42,946 nt of DNA from Pseudomonas abyssi (GCF_002307495.1 NZ_NTMR01000033.1:1-42946); one strand, 5' to 3'; shown: positions 15,414 to 27,682, counted from the first letter of the stretch. The notes: generated by a model not told the origin, from the sequence alone. Translations and numbers: made by a program.

Positions 15414-16226
15414 ATGCCTGAATTACCTGAGGTCGAAACCACAAGGCGCGGTATTGCGCCTCATCTGCAAGGGCAGCGAGTCACTCGCCTGGTGGTGCGT
15501 GAGCGCCGTTTGCGCTGGCCCATCCCGGAGGACCTGGCCATCCAGATAGAGGGCCAGTGCTTCGAGGCGATTGAGCGCCGGGCCAAGTATCTGCTCATGC
15601 GCATTGGCGGTGGCACGCTGATCGGTCACCTGGGCATGTCCGGCAGTCTGCGGCTGGTGGCCGCCGGCACGCCGGCCGGCAAGCATGATCACGTCGATAT
15701 CGAGCTGGCGTCGGGTATGGTGCTGCGCTACACCGACCCGCGTCGCTTTGGTGCGCTGCTCTGGGCGCGGGCTGACGAACCTCACGCGCTGCTGGGCAAG
15801 CTGGGGCCAGAGCCGCTGTCGGCGGCCTTTGACGGCGAGCGTCTTTATCAGCTCTCGCGCGGTAAGAGTACGGCGGTCAAGCCGTTCATCATGGACAACG
15901 CCGTGGTGGTGGGGGTGGGTAACATCTATGCCAGTGAAGCGCTATTTGCCGCTGGCATCGATCCGCGCCGCGAGGCCGGGCGTATCAGTCGGCAGCGCTA
16001 TCTGCGTCTGGCCGAGGAGATCAAGCGTATTCTGGCGGCCGCCATCGAACGCGGTGGCACGACGCTGCGGGATTTTGTTGGCGGCGACGGGCAGCCCGGC
16101 TATTTCAAGCAGGAGCTGTTCGTTTATGGGCGCGGCGGCCAGCTGTGCAAGCAGTGCGGCACCACGCTGTCGGAAGTCCGTTTGGGGCAGCGTAGTTCGG
16201 TATTTTGTCGCAACTGTCAGCGCTGA
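15414..16226 (+). CDS. mutM: Formamidopyrimidine-DNA glycosylase (Fpg)
   Basis: 270 residues, typical Fpg length. The N-terminus [14 protein letters not shown] carries the catalytic proline (P1 after Met removal) and glutamate. The helix-two-turn-helix region includes [23 protein letters not shown], read as [13 protein letters not shown] and [10 protein letters not shown]. The C-terminal zinc finger is CKQCG ... FCRNCQ. It excises 8-oxoguanine and other oxidised purines and nicks the abasic site. It follows the unknown membrane protein gene by one base. Confidence 0.97.
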   Translation: MPELPEVETTRRGIAPHLQGQRVTRLVVRERRLRWPIPEDLAIQIEGQCFEAIERRAKYLLMRIGGGTLIGHLGMSGSLRLVAAGTPAGKHDHVDIELASGMVLRYTDPRRFGALLWARADEPHALLGKLGPEPLSAAFDGERLYQLSRGKSTAVKPFIMDNAVVVGVGNIYASEALFAAGIDPRREAGRISRQRYLRLAEEIKRILAAAIERGGTTLRDFVGGDGQPGYFKQELFVYGRGGQLCKQCGTTLSEVRLGQRSSVFCRNCQR

Positions 16227-16358
16227 TAAGCGGCATTTGCAGTCGGTGCGTTCCGTATTTGTCCGATTGTGCCTACAATGAAGTCGATGCCATCGATCCA
16301 GAGGAGTTGGGTCGGGCGACAAGAACCATGCCTTTCGGGCCACAACCAGGGATTAACT

Positions 16359-16691
16359 ATGCGCCTGTTACGTCATTCCACCGCACTTATTGCCGGCCTG
16401 CTGATGAGCGCCAGCGTCATGGCTGCGGACTCCTACAACGATTATCACCAGGACGAGCCGGGCTACTTCGCCATGGTCGGTGATCTGGTCATCGCCCGCC
16501 CGTTGCTGCTCGGCGTGACGCTGGTCGGCGCTGGGGCCTTCCTGGTCAGCCTGCCGTTCAGTGCCATGGGTGGCAATGTTGGCGAAGCCGGTCACGAGCT
16601 GGTTATTCGCCCCGCAGAAGAAACCTTCGTACGCTGCCTGGGTTGCTCCCGTGCCGGCTACGGCCGCAAGCAGCAGGACGAGACTCGCTGA
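16359..16691 (+). CDS. Small exported/membrane protein of unknown function
   Basis: 110 residues from MRLLRHSTALIAG; the ATG at 16359 has AGGGA upstream, while an earlier in-frame ATG at 16269 adds a non-signal-like leader. A Sec signal peptide with cleavage after SVMAA (about residue 23) is clear. A hydrophobic segment VIARPLLLGVTLVGAGAFLV (about 43-62) follows, then GHELVIRPAEETFVRCLGC with a CxxC pair near the end. I do not recognise a characterised family, although similar small proteins are common in pseudomonads. It lies between mutM and the Na/Pi cotransporter gene, 71 bases from the latter. Confidence 0.7.
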   Translation: MRLLRHSTALIAGLLMSASVMAADSYNDYHQDEPGYFAMVGDLVIARPLLLGVTLVGAGAFLVSLPFSAMGGNVGEAGHELVIRPAEETFVRCLGCSRAGYGRKQQDETR

Positions 16692-16762
16692 GCTGCGGGC
16701 ACCGTGTGCCTCGATGGGGCTCGCTGGCGCAGGGACCGGCCGTCTTGTAACGGAGGTCTCGC

Positions 16763-18577
16763 ATGAGTGAGCCTCGCTCGCTGCCGGCACCGGCAGCGTT
16801 GCTGCGTCCGGCCGGGCTGTTGCTCGGCCTGGTCGTGGTCGTTCTGTTATTTCTGCGACATCCCTCCCTGGCCCAGCTGTTCGCTGGTGTTGCCCTGTTT
16901 CTGCTGGGCATGCGCTACCTCGAAGACGGCTTTCGCGCTTTTACCGGCGGCGCGCTGGAGCGCTGGCTGGCAGCCAGCACGGACCGTCTCTGGAAGAGCC
17001 TGACCTTTGGAACCCTGAGTACCGCGCTGGTGCAATCCAGCTCGCTGGTCACTCTGCTCAGTATCGCCTTCCTTAGTGCCGGCCTGATCAGCCTGACGGC
17101 AGGTATCGGCATTGTCTTTGGTGCCAACCTCGGCACCACCACCGGGGCCTGGCTGATTGCGCTGGTTGGTCTCAAGCTGGACCTGGCCCAGGTTGGCATG
17201 CCGCTGCTGGTGTTTGGCGTGGTGCTGGAGCGCCATCGTCAGGCTCGCTGGCGCGGTACCGGGCAGGTGCTGCTGGGAATCGGGCTGCTGTTTCTCGGGA
17301 TAGACCAGATGAAGGCCGGCTTTGCCGGGCTGGATCAGGTGTTCGATCTGACGGCATATCAGGTCGAAGGCTGGCGCGGCATTGCCCTGTACGCCGTGCT
17401 GGGTACCCTGGCCACCGTGCTGATGCAGTCCAGCCATGCCACCCTGATGATCACCCTGGCGGCGCTGGCCAGCGGCCAGCTGGATTACAGCAATGCCCTG
17501 GCCATGGCCGTGGGGGCCAACCTGGGCACCACCGTGACCGCGCTGATTGCGGCGCTGGGTGCCAACAACGCCGGGCGTCAGCTGGCGGCGGCGCATATTC
17601 TGTTCAACCTGCTGACGGGGCTGGTGGCGTTGGCGGTGTTGCCGCTGCTGGCTCACCTGGTGGACTGGCTGGCGGACTGGATGGGTATGCAGGCAACCGC
17701 TTACACCCTCAAGCTGGCACTGTTTCACACCCTGTTCAATCTGCTTGGCCTGGCGCTGATGTTGCCCATGTTGCCGGTGTTGGTGCGCCTGCTACCGCGC
17801 TGGCTGCCGGCTCCGGCACTGGTCTCCGGCGAGGACCTGGCCGAGCAACCACGCTCCCGTGCCCTGTATTTGGACGAGGCGGCGCGGCGGCATGCTGATA
17901 CCGCGCTCAAGGTACTGCAGCAGGAGCTGGGGCATCTGGCCGCAAACAGTCGACAGGTGATTGCCTCGGCGCTGTATTTGCCGCCGGAGTTTCGTCAGGA
18001 CATGACCCGCGAGCGCGCCCTCAGCGAGCCGTTGCCGGTACCGCCGCTAGCCGAGCGGGAGGATGCGGATGCGCTGTATCACCAGCACATCAAAGGTATC
18101 TACGCGGATATCGTCGACTTTCTCAGTCATCTGGATTGTGATCCCTTGCCCGAGCAGCAGCAGGCGCTGATGCAGTTGAATCTGGCCGCACGGGATCTGG
18201 TCGAGGCGGTCAAGGCGGCCAAGCACCTGCAGAGCAACTTGCGCAAGCATATCGACAGTCAGCGCCCGGCGCTGCGCGAAGGTTACCGCCAGTTGCGTGA
18301 GCAGGGGCGTTTGCTGCTCAGCGATCAGGCGCGGCGTGACGCCGATGGCTTGTCTGTGACAGTTGAGCAGCAACGCTCCGACGCCTATGTGGATCAGCAG
18401 CAGCTGTTCCGCAGTCAGTTCGAACAGCGTCTGAACCAGCAGTTGCGTGCTGGCGAGCTGGACGGCTGGCAGGCCACCAGCCTGCTGAATGATCTGCACT
18501 ACCTGCTGGAATCCAGCGCCAACCTGCGCGCAGCCCACGACGCCCTGGCTATTCCAGGCGACCTGGCCGAGGCCTGA
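16763..18577 (+). CDS. Na+/Pi-cotransporter family protein with C-terminal PhoU-like domain
   Basis: 604 residues, ATG start after GGAGG. The NptA/PNaS family is shown by the duplicated QSS motifs (ALVQSSSLVTLL at about 87-98 and VLMQSSHATLMI at about 219-230). Each is followed by GANLGTT (GIVFGANLGTTTGAW and AVGANLGTTVTALI). About nine membrane segments span residues 12-350. The rest, from about 370, is soluble and helical, rich in Gln/Glu/Arg, and resembles a PhoU-like regulatory domain. It probably carries phosphate with sodium across the inner membrane. It is monocistronic, ending at a bidirectional terminator shared with fusA2. Confidence 0.88.
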   Translation: MSEPRSLPAPAALLRPAGLLLGLVVVVLLFLRHPSLAQLFAGVALFLLGMRYLEDGFRAFTGGALERWLAASTDRLWKSLTFGTLSTALVQSSSLVTLLSIAFLSAGLISLTAGIGIVFGANLGTTTGAWLIALVGLKLDLAQVGMPLLVFGVVLERHRQARWRGTGQVLLGIGLLFLGIDQMKAGFAGLDQVFDLTAYQVEGWRGIALYAVLGTLATVLMQSSHATLMITLAALASGQLDYSNALAMAVGANLGTTVTALIAALGANNAGRQLAAAHILFNLLTGLVALAVLPLLAHLVDWLADWMGMQATAYTLKLALFHTLFNLLGLALMLPMLPVLVRLLPRWLPAPALVSGEDLAEQPRSRALYLDEAARRHADTALKVLQQELGHLAANSRQVIASALYLPPEFRQDMTRERALSEPLPVPPLAEREDADALYHQHIKGIYADIVDFLSHLDCDPLPEQQQALMQLNLAARDLVEAVKAAKHLQSNLRKHIDSQRPALREGYRQLREQGRLLLSDQARRDADGLSVTVEQQRSDAYVDQQQLFRSQFEQRLNQQLRAGELDGWQATSLLNDLHYLLESSANLRAAHDALAIPGDLAEA

Positions 18578-18635
18578 GCTCTGACGGATATCTGGTGTGG
18601 CGACGTTTGTCCGGTGCCATAACACGCGCCCATAA

Positions 18636-18668
18636 AAAAACGCCTGATGCGGGGCATCAGGCGTTTTT
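18636..18668. terminator. Bidirectional terminator between Na/Pi transporter and fusA2
   Basis: AAAAACGCCTGATGC (18636-18650) and GCATCAGGCGTTTTT (18654-18668) form a perfect 15-bp hairpin with A/T tails, placed between the two convergent gene ends. Confidence 0.9.
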
Positions 18669-18689
18669 CGGCGCAGAGTAACGCGAGCC

Positions 18690-20774
<2,085 letters not shown>

Positions 20775-20865
20775 GGCAGTCTCTGATAGCCGGGTGAAAA
20801 AACAGGCGGTCAATATACAGGAATCGGAAAAGAAACTCTCGGCTTTTACGATGAAATAGTGTTAA

Positions 20866-20896
20866 GCCCTCTGCCGCCTGTCTGGCAGCAGAGGGC
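20866..20896. other. Hairpin in the fusA2/yfcC-like divergent region
   Basis: GCCCTCTGC (20866-20874) and GCAGAGGGC (20888-20896) form a perfect 9-bp stem, with a further CTGCC/GGCAG register inside. No U tract follows. It lies in the 264-base region between the divergent fusA2 and YfcC-type genes, where promoters for both must sit; nothing else is recognised there. Confidence 0.4.
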
Positions 20897-21038
20897 ATGG
20901 ATCATGGGTATGCGCAATTATGGTTCATCAATCAGGCTAATCTCGCGGCGTGCAGGGTGCTCGACTGTTAAGGTTTCCGCTTTTTTTGCAGCAGTACTGT
21001 CATTCATCCTGATACCAATCGAGCGAGCGGAGAGTCAC

Positions 21039-22284
21039 GTGGCCGCTACCAATAATGTAGAACAGGGCGACGAAGCCGTCGTTGAAGAGCGGGTCGGCTT
21101 TCAGATGCCGCACATCTACGTCATTCTTTTTGTCTTTACCGCTATCGCGGCGGTGCTCACGCACTTTATCCCGGCGGGTCTGTACGATCGCGTGACCCTG
21201 GAGAACGGCCGGGTTGCGATTAACCCGGAGAGCTATCGTCAGGTCGAGTCTACCCCGGTCAGCCTGGAGCAGTTCATGCTGGCGATTCCGCAGGGGCTTG
21301 TCGACGCCTCCATGGTGGTGTTTTTCACCTTTATCATCGGCGGCATGTTCATGGTCATTCGCACCACGGGGGTGATTGATATCGCCGTGGACAAGCTGAC
21401 CCGCCGCTTTGCCAACCGCTCGGTACTGATCCTGCCGGTGTTGATGCTGACCTTCTCGGTGGTCGCAACCCTGATCGGTACCCAGGAGCTGGCGCTGGTC
21501 TATGTCCCGGTTATCCTGCCCCTGATGATCGCACTGCGGTTTGACAGTATGACGGCTGTCGGTGTCGCCTTGCTGGCCACCACGGCCGGATTCTCTGCCG
21601 GGGTGCTCAACCCGATCAACACCGGCCTGGGTCAGATGATCGCCGAGGTGCCGATCTACTCCGGCGCCGGTCTACGTTCGCTGCTGTTTCTGCTGCTGGT
21701 CGGCTCCGGTGTGCTCTATATCACCCGCTATGCTCTGAAGGTGCGGGCCAACCCCGAACTGAGCCTGATGGCCGGTGACAGTAAGGAAGCGGAGAAGCGC
21801 CGACACTATCAGAACGAGGACATCGGTGAGCCGATGCACTTCAGTCCTCATCTGTGGTCTGGCGCGGGCCGTGGCGGTGATGCTGGAGCAGGGGCAGGTG
21901 ATGGATACCCTGGTGTTTGGCCTGGGTAATCTGGTCGGCTCCTTCCCCGAGACGCTGGCCGCCGTGGGCATGTTCATTTCCCAGGTAGGCTTCAATTTTG
22001 TGATTCCGTCAGGAAGCGGCCAGGCACTGGTGACCATGCCGATCATGGCACCGCTGTCCGACCTGATCGGTGTCACGCGTCAGACGGCGGTGCTGGCCTA
22101 TCAGCTGGGTGACGGCCTGTCGAACATCCTCTATCCGACCTCGGGCTACTTTATGGCCACACTGGCGCTGGGTGGCGTCACCTGGGATCGCTGGGTGCGC
22201 TTCTTCCTGCCGCTGTTCGGCATCTGGATCGGCATTTCCCTGTGCTTTGTTATCTATGCTCAAGTGGTGGGCTGGACCGGCTGA
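21039..22284 (+). pseudogene. YfcC-family transporter, broken by internal deletion and frame change
   Basis: A GTG at 21039 with GGAGA 7 bases upstream starts a frame with clear YfcC-type sequence: MPHIYVILFVFTAIAAVLTH, then TAIAAVLTHFIPAG, ELALVYVPVILPLM and GVLNPINTGLGQ. This continues to MHFSPH near 21850, then becomes nonsense and stops at 21929. From about 21850 another frame resumes the family C-terminus: LARAVAVMLEQGQVMDTLVF, FVIPSGSGQALVTMPIMAPL, YPTSGYFMATLAL, to the stop at 22284. The two parts total about 415 residues, against roughly 465-505 in intact members. The missing part corresponds to about 60-80 residues including one or two membrane segments, so an out-of-frame deletion is inferred. 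Intact relatives are polytopic permeases, possibly for amino acids. Confidence 0.85.
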
Positions 22285-22285
22285 G

Positions 22286-22570
22286 CTAGGGTCTGTTGGC
22301 GTTTCGTTCACCCGCCTGCCGGGGGGCATTTTTCGGCCAGGCAAGGCGGAGGAAGCGAAGTGTAGTCGCTCTACATAAGCGACCGACAACGCAGCATGGC
22401 CGAAAAATGGCCCCGGCCCTCCGGGTGGGGCCGCCGAGGTTGCGCCTGTAAAGCCGCCACTCGGCGTCGCTCGTCGCTCACGTGGAATGACCACGCTACG
22501 CTTCTCGCTCCTTGATTGGCGGCTTTACAGGCTGCAACAGGTGGGTGAACGAAACGTCAACAGACCCTAG
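22286..22570. mobile_element. MITE with 29-34 bp terminal inverted repeats and CTAG target duplications
   Basis: Segments 22285-22318 and 22538-22571 are inverted copies matching at 32 of 34 positions; they begin CTAGGGTCTGTTG. The outer CTAG at 22286-22289 and 22567-22570 looks like a 4-bp target duplication, as made by IS5-type transposases. The 277-base body has no transposase gene. It holds two more hairpins: 22323-22339 with 22397-22414 (GCATTTTTCGGCCA type) and a perfect 16-bp pair, 22444-22459 with 22517-22532 (GCCTGTAAAGCCGCCA). It sits 1 base after the stop of the YfcC-type pseudogene and before that gene's terminator. Confidence 0.85.
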
Positions 22571-22591
22571 CCTCGCGCTCAGATGCAGCAT

Positions 22592-22630
22592 GAAAAAGCC
22601 GGACCGGCGATATCGCGGTCCGGCTTTTTC
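22592..22630. terminator. Bidirectional rho-independent terminator
   Basis: GAAAAAGCCGGACCG (22592-22606) and CGGTCCGGCTTTTTC (22616-22630) form a perfect 15-bp hairpin with A/T tails. It serves the convergent YfcC-type pseudogene and the DUF817 gene. The MITE now separates it from the pseudogene stop codon. Confidence 0.9.
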
Positions 22631-22660
22631 TGCCTCTTCGCGCGGTGGCGTGTCCGCGCG

Positions 22661-23452
22661 TTACGCCTGCGCTCTTGCCGGCACGCGCGTGACCGGATTG
22701 TTGATCAGCGACACCAGGACAAAGCTCAGCAGCATCAATAGATACCAAGAGCTCAGCTTGGCCAGTGAGACCATGTGCCATTGTTCTTTCTGGTTAGGGT
22801 AGACCCAGACGTTGGCGTAGGTGGCGATGTTTTCAGCAAACCAGATGAACAGTGCCACCAGAAACCAGCCCAGCAGCAGGGGCATCCAGCGATGGGTCTT
22901 GCTGATCTTGAAATGAATCTGCGTTCGCCAGAACAGGTAGACCGTGGTCGCCAGCAAGAGCCAGCGCAGATCCCAGACGAAGTGGTGGGTAAAGAAGTTG
23001 AGGTAGATCAGGCTGACCAGTACTACCGTCTGCCAGCGCGCCGGGTAGTGGGTGTATTGAAAGTCAAAAAGGCGCCAGACGCGGGCGATGTAGCTACCCA
23101 CCGCGCTGTACATAAAGCCGGTAAACAAGGGCACATTACCGATACCAAACAGGTAAGCCTCCGGATACTGCCAGGAGCCGATGGCGTCCGAGGTCTTGAA
23201 CAGCTCCATGACTGTTGCGGTGACATGAAACACCACAATGACCATGGACTCGCGCAGGGTTTCCAGCCGTGCGGCCAGCATAAATAGCTGAAAGCCGATC
23301 GCGGCAAGAAAGATGAAGTCGTAGCGGTGCAACCCTTCGATCGGGTACCAGTAGCGGGTCACCACCATCACCAGCAACAAAAAACCGCCGAACAGGCAGG
23401 CATAGGCCTGTTTGAGGCCGAAGCGCCAGAACTCGTAAATAAAGGTTTTTAT
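22661..23452 (-). CDS. DUF817 family membrane protein, with non-canonical start
   Basis: Multi-TM protein with DUF817-like features: [20 protein letters not shown] at the N-terminus, then [38 protein letters not shown] and [20 protein letters not shown]. The last hydrophobic stretch is [17 protein letters not shown]. The first standard start codon in frame is a TTG at 23378-23380, which would cut off [11 protein letters not shown] and part of the first membrane helix. Homology-like sequence continues upstream without ATG, GTG or TTG to a stop at 23495-23497. An ATA at 23450-23452 lies 7 bases after AAAGG and is the best-placed initiator, giving about 263 residues. It shares its reading frame with ggt, whose stop is that same TAA. 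Function of DUF817 is unknown. Confidence 0.75.
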   Translation of the reverse strand: MKTFIYEFWRFGLKQAYACLFGGFLLLVMVVTRYWYPIEGLHRYDFIFLAAIGFQLFMLAARLETLRESMVIVVFHVTATVMELFKTSDAIGSWQYPEAYLFGIGNVPLFTGFMYSAVGSYIARVWRLFDFQYTHYPARWQTVVLVSLIYLNFFTHHFVWDLRWLLLATTVYLFWRTQIHFKISKTHRWMPLLLGWFLVALFIWFAENIATYANVWVYPNQKEQWHMVSLAKLSSWYLLMLLSFVLVSLINNPVTRVPARAQA

Positions 23453-23494
23453 ACGAATACCTTTGCGTGGTGATGCGGATCGGTTGTGGCTGCG

Positions 23495-25204
23495 TTATTC
23501 GCTCGGTGTTCGTTCCGCGCGCGGCGCTACGCCGGCCGCACCGATACCGCGACGGTCGCTGGCAGCGCTGACGCGGTTGCGGGTCTTGTCCCAGGACACC
23601 GCGTGCATATTGCCGTAGTCGCGGCCCACCGGCTCGATCCGGTGGCCCATGGCTTCCAGCGTCTGACGCTGCTGTGCGGTGAAGGCGGCATCTTCGACCT
23701 GAATGTAGTCCGGCAGGTACTGGTGGTGGTAGCGCGGACGGCTGACCCAGCGTTCGACCGGCTCGCCGTGCATGACGTCCAGCGTACCGAGCAGCACCAT
23801 GGTGATAATACGGCTGCCGCCGGGCGTGCCGAGCAGCGCCAACTGCTGGTCGTTTTCCAGCATGGTCGGAGTCATGCTTGAGAGCGGGCGCTTGCCGGGG
23901 GCGATGGCGTTGGCCTCGCTGCCAGCCAGGCCGTAGGCGTTGCTACCGCTTGGGTCAGCGGCAAAGTCGTCCATCTCGTTGTTCAGCAGCACGCCGGTGC
24001 CGGGCGGAGTGAAGGCCGCGCCGAAGGGCAGGTTGATGCTCAGGGTGGCGGAGACGGCGTTGCCGTCGGCGTCCAGCAGCGAGAAGTGGGTGGTATTGGT
24101 GCCTTCGTGGAACTCGCGCAGCGGACCAAGCTCGCTGCTCGGGGTGGCGTGTTCGGGGTCAATGTCCTGCGCCATGGCCACGGCGTAGGCCTTGGAGGTC
24201 AGCTCGGCCACCGGCACGGGTACAAAGTCATTGTCGCCCAGCAGCATGGCCCGGTCGCGGTAGACCCGTCGCATCAGCTCGACCAACTGGTGGGTCTGCG
24301 CTATCGAGCGGTTGGGGCTGGCGGGCAGGGCGGGCAGCGCCTGCAGAATGCCGGCCAGTGCAATGCCGCCGGCGGACGGCAGCGGTGCGCTGATGACCTG
24401 ATAGCCGCCGCTGGAGAAACGAATGGGGCTGCGCTCGATGACGCGGTAGTTATCCAGGTCGGCTTGTTGCCAGACGCCGCCGGCCGCCTGCACGCCGCGC
24501 AGCAGGTGCTCGGCCACCGGGCCACGGTAGAAGCCGTCGCGTCCATCCTGTGCAATGGCGCGCAGGGTATTCGCCAGCTCGGGCTGGGTAATCAGGGTGC
24601 CGGTCTCGGGCGCCTGGTTGTCACGCAGAAACAGCCGGGCGGTTTCTGCGTCGCGCTGCATGGCTTCCAGTCGGAAGCCGACCAGCGTGCGGTAGTGCTC
24701 GCTGCTGGTGAAGCCGTTTTCTGCTGCCTCGATGGCTGGCGCCAGCGACTGCGCCAGCGGCAGGCGACCGTAGTGCTCGGCCAGGTGGACCAGGGCTGCC
24801 GGGATGCCGGGAATGCCGGCGGCCAGTGGGCCGTTGATGGCCGGGTCGCGTTGTACCTCGCCGCTGCTGTCGCGGTACAGGTCGCGGCCAGCCTTGCCGG
24901 GTGCGGTTTCGCGGGCGTCGATGAAACGATAGGGCTGGTCAGGGTTGCGGGGCTGGCGCAACAGGAAGAAGCCGCCGCCGCCAATACCGGAGCTGTAGGG
25001 CTCGACCACCGCCAGGGTAGCGGCTACCGCGATGGCGGCGTCGAAGGCATTGCCGCCGTCGGCCATGATCTCAAGGCCAGCTTCGGTGGCCACCGGGTGG
25101 GCGCTGGCGACCGCGCTGCGGCCTGGGCCATCCGCTGCCAGCAGGGGAGTGCTGCACAGTAGCAGCACACTGAGGCTAAGGGGCTGGCGCAGGCGAGTCA
25201 TCAT
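23495..25204 (-). CDS. ggt: Gamma-glutamyltransferase / glutathione hydrolase
   Basis: 569 residues with a signal peptide (MMTRLRQPLSLSVLLLCSTP then LLAADG), so periplasmic. It is an Ntn-hydrolase made as a precursor and self-cleaved before the nucleophile. The TTHFSLLDADGNAVSAT motif places that nucleophile at T371. Other family marks are GGNAFDAAIAVAATLAVVEP, SSGIGGGGFFLL, RPLSSMTPTM and GTPGGSRIIT. It hydrolyses glutathione and other gamma-glutamyl compounds or transfers the gamma-glutamyl group. Starts are possible at 25204 or 25201; the start lies 4 bases after the ferredoxin stop, so the genes are co-transcribed. Confidence 0.95.
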   Translation of the reverse strand: MMTRLRQPLSLSVLLLCSTPLLAADGPGRSAVASAHPVATEAGLEIMADGGNAFDAAIAVAATLAVVEPYSSGIGGGGFFLLRQPRNPDQPYRFIDARETAPGKAGRDLYRDSSGEVQRDPAINGPLAAGIPGIPAALVHLAEHYGRLPLAQSLAPAIEAAENGFTSSEHYRTLVGFRLEAMQRDAETARLFLRDNQAPETGTLITQPELANTLRAIAQDGRDGFYRGPVAEHLLRGVQAAGGVWQQADLDNYRVIERSPIRFSSGGYQVISAPLPSAGGIALAGILQALPALPASPNRSIAQTHQLVELMRRVYRDRAMLLGDNDFVPVPVAELTSKAYAVAMAQDIDPEHATPSSELGPLREFHEGTNTTHFSLLDADGNAVSATLSINLPFGAAFTPPGTGVLLNNEMDDFAADPSGSNAYGLAGSEANAIAPGKRPLSSMTPTMLENDQQLALLGTPGGSRIITMVLLGTLDVMHGEPVERWVSRPRYHHQYLPDYIQVEDAAFTAQQRQTLEAMGHRIEPVGRDYGNMHAVSWDKTRNRVSAASDRRGIGAAGVAPRAERTPSE

Positions 25205-25208
25205 GCGC

Positions 25209-26003
<795 letters not shown>

Positions 26004-26083
26004 TCAACAACCATCGAAAACCCAGCTGTGAACCGCTCGCCCGCCGGGGGCGGGCGGCATCGATTGGTCTTTGCTCCCGGCGT

Positions 26084-27673
26084 TCAGGTCAATTCCTCGG
26101 CCAGCTGGCTGGCCAGGCGCGCTACCAGACCGTAGATCGACAGCTGCGGGTTGGCACCGATGCTGGTGGGGAACAGCGAGCCATCGAGGATCGACAGGTT
26201 CTCCAGCTGGTGATGCCGGCCCTTGCTGTCGACCACGGCCTGCTGCGGATCTTCGCCCATGGCGCAGCCGCCCATCACATGGGCGCTGGCCAGGCGCACG
26301 TCGTGGGCGCGATAGGACAGCCCGCCAATCTGCTGACGGAAGTCCGCCCAGCTGGTACTCAGGCGTCCGTGGGCGTGGCTGGGCATCACCGCCTTGGCTC
26401 CGGCGGCAAACTGGATTTCGCCCATGCTCAGGTAAGCGCGGCGCACGCCGTCCCAGAGGTAGTCGTTGAGCGGGTAGTCGAGTACCGGATCGCCGTTGTC
26501 GCGCAGGCTGACGCTACCGCCCTGGCTTTGTTCGTGGAAGCCGTCACGCAGCAGCGCCAGCAGGATGTTGCTCTGCGGCAGCGCGGCCATGCGCTGCAGG
26601 CTCTGCATGCCAAAGCCGCCCATCAGGGTGGCGGTAATGCTGGGCTGCATGGGCGGCACTTCCAGCTTGTAGCCCATCGGGCCACTGGTGCCCTGATCCC
26701 ACTGGAAATGGTCCGAGTAGATCGACTGCGGCGCGCCGTAGTAGCCGTGGATGTCGCGCTCGTACTGGGCCAGGGTCAGGTTGACCGGATGCAGGAAGGT
26801 GCGTTTGCCGACGCGCTGGTGCGGGTCGGGTGCTTTGGAGCGCAGCAACAGGCCAGGATTGTTGATGCCGCCGCCGGCCAGCACAATATGCGGCGCGCGC
26901 AGGGTCAGACGTTGCCCGGCAGGGCGGCTGAGGTGCGCATCCATGGCCCGGCAGTGTACCGCGCTGACCCGGTCGCCGGTAAACGACAGGCGCTCGGCGC
27001 GGGCGCTGTGTACCAGCACGGCGCCCTTGTCCAGCGCCGCTGGCAGGGTGGTCACCAGCATCGATTGCTTGGCGTTGGTCGGGCAGCCGGTGCCGCAATA
27101 GCCCAGGTTCCAGCAGCCGCGCACGTTGCGGGGAATCACCTTCCAGTGGTAGCCCAACTGTTCGCAGCCTTGGCGAATGACGTCGTTGTTGGCATTCGGC
27201 GGGACGGCCCAGGGCGCCACGCCGAGGCGCTCTTCCATGCGGGCGAACCAGGGCGCCATGCTGGCGCTGTCCAGGCCCTTGACGCCGTGCTCGCTGGCCC
27301 AGTGTGCCAGGGTTGGATCGGGGGTGCGGAAGCTGCTGGTCCAGTTGACGGTGGTGGTGCCGCCGACGGTGCGACCCTGCAGGATGCCGATGGTTGCGTC
27401 GGCGGTCGCGCGGGCCGAGGCCTCCTGATACAGCTCGGCGTAGGCCTTGGCTTCGTCGTTCTTGAAGTCGCTGGAGGTCTTCAGCGAGCCCTCTTCCACC
27501 AGCAGCACGCGCAGACCGGCGTTGGCCAGAATCTCTGCGCTGGTGCCGCCACCGGCGCCGGTGCCGATAATGATGACATCGGCTTCCAGTTCGCGATCGC
27601 TGTCCAGCTCGCGCGCATCAATGACCTGCCAGCCGCGCGCCAGGCCCTGCAGGAAAATATCGGGTACAGGCAT
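26084..27673 (-). CDS. GMC-family oxidoreductase (membrane-associated alcohol dehydrogenase type)
   Basis: 529 residues. The FAD motif VIIIGTGAGGGTSAEILANAG, read as VIIIGTGAGGG and TSAEILANAG, lies at about 34-54. GRTVGGTTTVNWTSSFRTP is the GMC signature region. Near the C-terminus HVMGGCAMGEDP and SLFPTSIGANPQLSIYGLVA carry the catalytic His/Asn region. No signal peptide is present. The gene 9 bases upstream encodes a Tat lipoprotein resembling gluconate 2-dehydrogenase subunit 3, so the enzyme may be exported as a folded partner. It would oxidise an alcohol, passing electrons on through the flavin. The substrate is not known; a link with the aldehyde dehydrogenase gene next door suggests an alcohol-to-acid route. 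Confidence 0.87.
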   Translation of the reverse strand: MPVPDIFLQGLARGWQVIDARELDSDRELEADVIIIGTGAGGGTSAEILANAGLRVLLVEEGSLKTSSDFKNDEAKAYAELYQEASARATADATIGILQGRTVGGTTTVNWTSSFRTPDPTLAHWASEHGVKGLDSASMAPWFARMEERLGVAPWAVPPNANNDVIRQGCEQLGYHWKVIPRNVRGCWNLGYCGTGCPTNAKQSMLVTTLPAALDKGAVLVHSARAERLSFTGDRVSAVHCRAMDAHLSRPAGQRLTLRAPHIVLAGGGINNPGLLLRSKAPDPHQRVGKRTFLHPVNLTLAQYERDIHGYYGAPQSIYSDHFQWDQGTSGPMGYKLEVPPMQPSITATLMGGFGMQSLQRMAALPQSNILLALLRDGFHEQSQGGSVSLRDNGDPVLDYPLNDYLWDGVRRAYLSMGEIQFAAGAKAVMPSHAHGRLSTSWADFRQQIGGLSYRAHDVRLASAHVMGGCAMGEDPQQAVVDSKGRHHQLENLSILDGSLFPTSIGANPQLSIYGLVARLASQLAEELT

Positions 27674-27682
27674 GGAAACCTC

